Notes under the pieces: generated by a model
Told to the model about the DNA's origin: nothing
Database searches by the model: none
The model's input: only the letters and a program-made list of their open reading frames with translations
From: Conidiobolus incongruus B7586
Lineage: Eukaryota; Entomophthoromycota; Entomophthoromycetes; Entomophthorales; Conidiobolaceae
DNA: 10,685 nt
Assembly (NCBI GenBank): GCA_000697335.1
Contig: JNEM01013080.1
Coordinates: 1 to 10,685, forward strand
Reading direction: 5' to 3'
Shown here: positions 9,063-10,685 of the stretch, piece after piece
How positions within the stretch are numbered: the first letter of the stretch is position 1
Layout: each line of letters starts with the position of its first letter
Translations under genes and position numbers: made by a program

Positions 9063-9287
9063 TTTATCTCAAAAACCTGTAAATTTATAACTCACCTTAG
9101 TTAAATATTAAGTGTTAATATTTTTACTAATAGTTTACTAAATATATTTAAATATATTTATTTATAATTAAAAAATATACCTTAATTATATATTATAATT
9201 TCAAGTAAATTGATATATATAATTGTTTTAGTTATTAATTAAAATATATATATCTTTGATTTTATAACTTACTTTTATAAGTTATTG
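9063..9287 (-). repeat. Right terminal inverted repeat of copy B
   Basis: Read on the minus strand, the outer block (9258-9287) gives CAATAACTTATAAAAGTAAG and then GTTATAAAATC; the inner block (9063-9098) gives AAGGTGAGTTATAAATTTAC. Both pair with the left repeat at the same spacing. The segment between the blocks also matches in patches, so the repeat is long, not just terminal. Confidence 0.85.
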
Positions 9288-9289
9288 TA
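9288..9289. repeat. TA target-site duplication, right of copy B
   Basis: A TA directly follows the inverted end of copy B and pairs with 7715-7716; copy A sequence resumes right after it. Confidence 0.7.
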
Positions 9290-9530
9290 TATTTAAAGTT
9301 AATTTAAATTTTTTGTTAGGGGGAAAGTTTTAATTAATTTTTTTAGTTAATTTTAAAGATATTTAATTAAATTAAAATTAAAAAATTAAAGAGGTTATTT
9401 TATAATAGTTATTTTATTTTTTTAAGCCATTTAATAATAAAATTTATAGTATAACAAAAGGTATTATCTTGTTAGAAAATAATATTTGATTTATTTAACC
9501 TATATCACTTAATAGTTTTTTTCAATTTAT

Positions 9531-9532
9531 TA
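9531..9532. repeat. TA at the junction of copy A and the mariner
   Basis: Homology between copy A and copy B stops immediately after this TA, the expected mariner target. The partner TA lies beyond the window, so the duplication cannot be confirmed. Confidence 0.5.
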
Positions 9533-10685
9533 CTTTGTAATTTAAATAATGGGAATTTTTTGTGATTGAAAAAAAATAAACATTTTAATATATACAAAGT
9601 AAAAATAAATATATAATATAAAATTAATAATTTCTTTTATTTCTAATAATTTTTTGCTATACTTTTAACAAAGATCTAACACTTAAAAAACAGTTCTTTT
9701 TATTAAAGACTGAAATTTGATGTTTCACAAACCAATTAAATTTTCCTGCAGAAATTTTCTTTCCTGTAAGCTGGTTTTTTAATTGCCCAAAACAATTATA
9801 ATCACATGGGTTATAATCTAGGGAATATACTGGATGTGGTAGTTCTTTCCAGTTATTTTTAATTAGAAAGTTTTTTACAACTTTAGATTTATGTATTTTA
9901 CAATTATCATGCAAAATAATAGGTCTTCTCAAATTATATTGAGAATACCAATTAGAAATAGTTTTATTTAAAAAAGAAATATAAAGTTTATTATTAATAG
10001 ATTTTCCTTTAGGAACTAAATAAGAACAGTATATGCTATTATAATCCATTGCTACAATTAACATTTGCTTATCAATAAAGTGTTTATTTAAAGGAATTTG
10101 TAGAGGGGGTTGATTTGGTTTAATCTAACACCTTGATTTATGTTTTGGCAAAGGATTATATAAAGGAATCTAAGATTCATTAATTGCAATAATTTGCTGT
10201 AAAAGCCTTGGTTTCTGGTTATACCTTAGTAAGTTATGTTTAGCAATAGCTACTCTAGCTTTTTTTTGAGCTTTAGTTAAATTATAAGGTACCCATTTTA
10301 CATTTTTATTAATTAATTTTAATTTAAACTTTAATATATATAAAATACTTGTGTGACTAATATTAAAGTGTCTTGATAATTCTCTAGCTGAAATAAAAGG
10401 GTGCTTTTCAATATAATTTTTTACTTTATTAATGATTAGAAGAGTAACAGTTGAAATTAGTCTTCTAGATTTTAGCAAGTTTTGGGTAGTTTCTCTCTTA
10501 GCTTTAAAGTAATTTACCTAGTGATAAATTGTTGATTTAGATAATGCTTCATTACTAAAAGCTGTTTGTAAATTTTAAATGATTTTAGAGGGTTTGTGGT
10601 TAAGTTTTACTGATACTAAAATAAAAAACTTTTGATGGTCACTATTTGGTTTAAGCATGATTAAATTAAACAACTAATTTTAAAA
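9533..10685 (-). mobile_element. Mariner element (DD34D), partial at the window edge
   Basis: It begins CTTTGTAATTTAAATAATGG just after the TA at 9531-9532, followed by about 120 bases of non-coding sequence and a minus-strand mariner transposase. The other terminal inverted repeat would lie a short way beyond 10685. The first bases plausibly are one terminal repeat, but without the other end this cannot be verified. The element is the best preserved of the three and is inserted in copy A. Confidence 0.8.
9657..10658 (-). pseudogene. Mariner transposase, one frame with four premature stops
   Basis: From ATG at 10658 to TAG at 9657 the reading frame never shifts: 334 codons including the stop, the normal mariner length. 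Mariner transposases cut and paste the element at TA sites. Features in order: TIYH (about residue 42) and the first helix-turn-helix, a second helix-turn-helix (ISARELSRHFNISHTSILYI), the linker motif WVPYNL (Trp122), then the catalytic triad region. The second Asp is residue 251 (LHDNCKIHK) and the third is Asp286 in YSLDYNPCDY, with 34 residues between, the DD34D signature. The first triad residue should be Asp in a (T)GDES motif but reads Asn160 in AINES. Four in-frame stops (codons at 10575-10577, 10518-10520, 10170-10172, 10125-10127) fall where Gln or Trp is expected, three of them TAG. It is dead, but recently so relative to copies A and B. Confidence 0.92.

Larger units (their letters stand above)
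7717..9287 (-). mobile_element. Tc1-family transposon copy B, complete ends, dead
   Basis: A 1571-bp element with matching inverted ends (CACTAAC at the left, GTTATTG at the right), TA on both sides and a minus-strand transposase between long inverted repeats. Each repeat is about 224 bp and carries two related blocks, as in the IR/DR group of Tc1 elements. It sits inside copy A, since the sequence to its left and right forms one continuous alignment to the element's own interior. The length, TIR layout and transposase size are usual for Tc1. The transposase is inactive: it has many stops, at least one frame change and a lost catalytic acidic residue. Confidence 0.88.
7370..9532 (-). mobile_element. 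Tc1-family transposon copy A (host of two insertions, 3' part only)
   Basis: The left end begins CACTAGCTTGCAAAAATAAG just after a TA and aligns along its length with the left end of copy B. An inner repeat block follows at about 7557-7596, then the transposase C-terminus. At 7716 the element is cut by copy B. It resumes at 9288 with sequence that continues the same alignment to copy B (9297-9532 against about 8060-8310). At 9532 homology to copy B stops abruptly after TTCAATTTATTA, where the mariner begins. The rest of copy A, including its right end, would lie beyond the window. It has lost more C and G than copy B in the shared parts, as expected for the older host element. Confidence 0.82.
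7600..9532 (-). pseudogene. Copy A Tc1 transposase, split C-terminal fragments
   Basis: The coding strand is minus and the fragment is split by copy B. The end (stop about 7600-7602) to 7716 matches the copy B C-terminus; 9297-9532 matches the catalytic second half. The middle Asp of the DDE triad survives (GAT at 9466-9468), followed by a Cys-Tyr run and an intact Trp codon where copy B has TAA. Downstream of this, the region that should hold the third acidic residue has been turned into nearly pure A+T with several stops. The N-terminal part is not in the window. It is a dead remnant; family membership is clear only because copy B is easier to read. Confidence 0.75.

Noticed and set aside
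9533-9602. A separate small inverted-repeat element flanked by TACTTTGTA and TACAAAGTA
   Set aside because: The 9-base inverted match is short and AT rich, and the segment is better explained as the terminal repeat and 3' non-coding part of the mariner.
9657-10658. Reassigned stop codons (TAA/TAG read as Gln) instead of pseudogene stops
   Set aside because: Several TAG codons replace Trp, not Gln, and the tyrosinase uses CAA/CAG for Gln and ends naturally at TAA.
1-10685. tRNA, rRNA or CRISPR array
   Set aside because: No tRNA-like arms with conserved T-loop, no rRNA-like GC-rich segment outside the tyrosinase gene, and no regularly spaced direct repeats were seen.

Overview
This is a eukaryotic window, very A+T rich outside one gene, and most likely from an early-diverging fungus. 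That placement is an inference. It rests on a secreted tyrosinase whose core reads like those of zygomycete-type fungi, on a genome split between a moderate-GC gene and extremely AT-rich flanks, and on Tc1/mariner transposons riddled with transition mutations.

Layout: 1-2545 is AT-rich DNA with no supportable gene. It holds a TA microsatellite, a patch with almost all its G+C as G on the + strand (about 1021-1200), and an imperfect hairpin (1721-1791). From 2546 to 3200 lie two coding-like islands on the minus strand. One of them has a plausible 44-nt intron; they may be pieces of a divergently transcribed gene or gene relics, and I do not recognise them. The only confident protein-coding gene is the single-exon tyrosinase at 3408-5351 (+), with a TATA box about 95-110 bp upstream and an AATAAA signal 60 bp after the stop. 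From 5417 to about 7050 is AT-rich spacer, followed by a short unidentified open patch on the minus strand.

From 7370 to the window end is a stack of dead DNA transposons. An old Tc1-family element (copy A, starting at 7370) was split at a TA by a second, related Tc1-family element (copy B, 7717-9287, 1571 bp, with about 224-bp inverted repeats of the IR/DR type). Farther along, copy A is interrupted again at 9533 by a DD34D mariner whose transposase (minus strand, 9657-10658) is nearly full length in one frame and runs to the window edge. Premature stops in the mariner and in copy B fall where a Trp or Gln codon is expected, and A/B differences are mostly C-to-T or G-to-A. This points to RIP-like or methylation-linked C-to-T decay, not drift by mixed mutations.

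How they work together: the tyrosinase acts outside the cell on phenols and has no visible pathway partner here. The transposon stack is a sink of insertions next to the gene and says more about genome defence and decay than about metabolism. No previously undescribed system is clearly present. The most interesting items are the nested, hypermutated transposon stack, the unusual tail of the tyrosinase, and the coding-like islands upstream of it.
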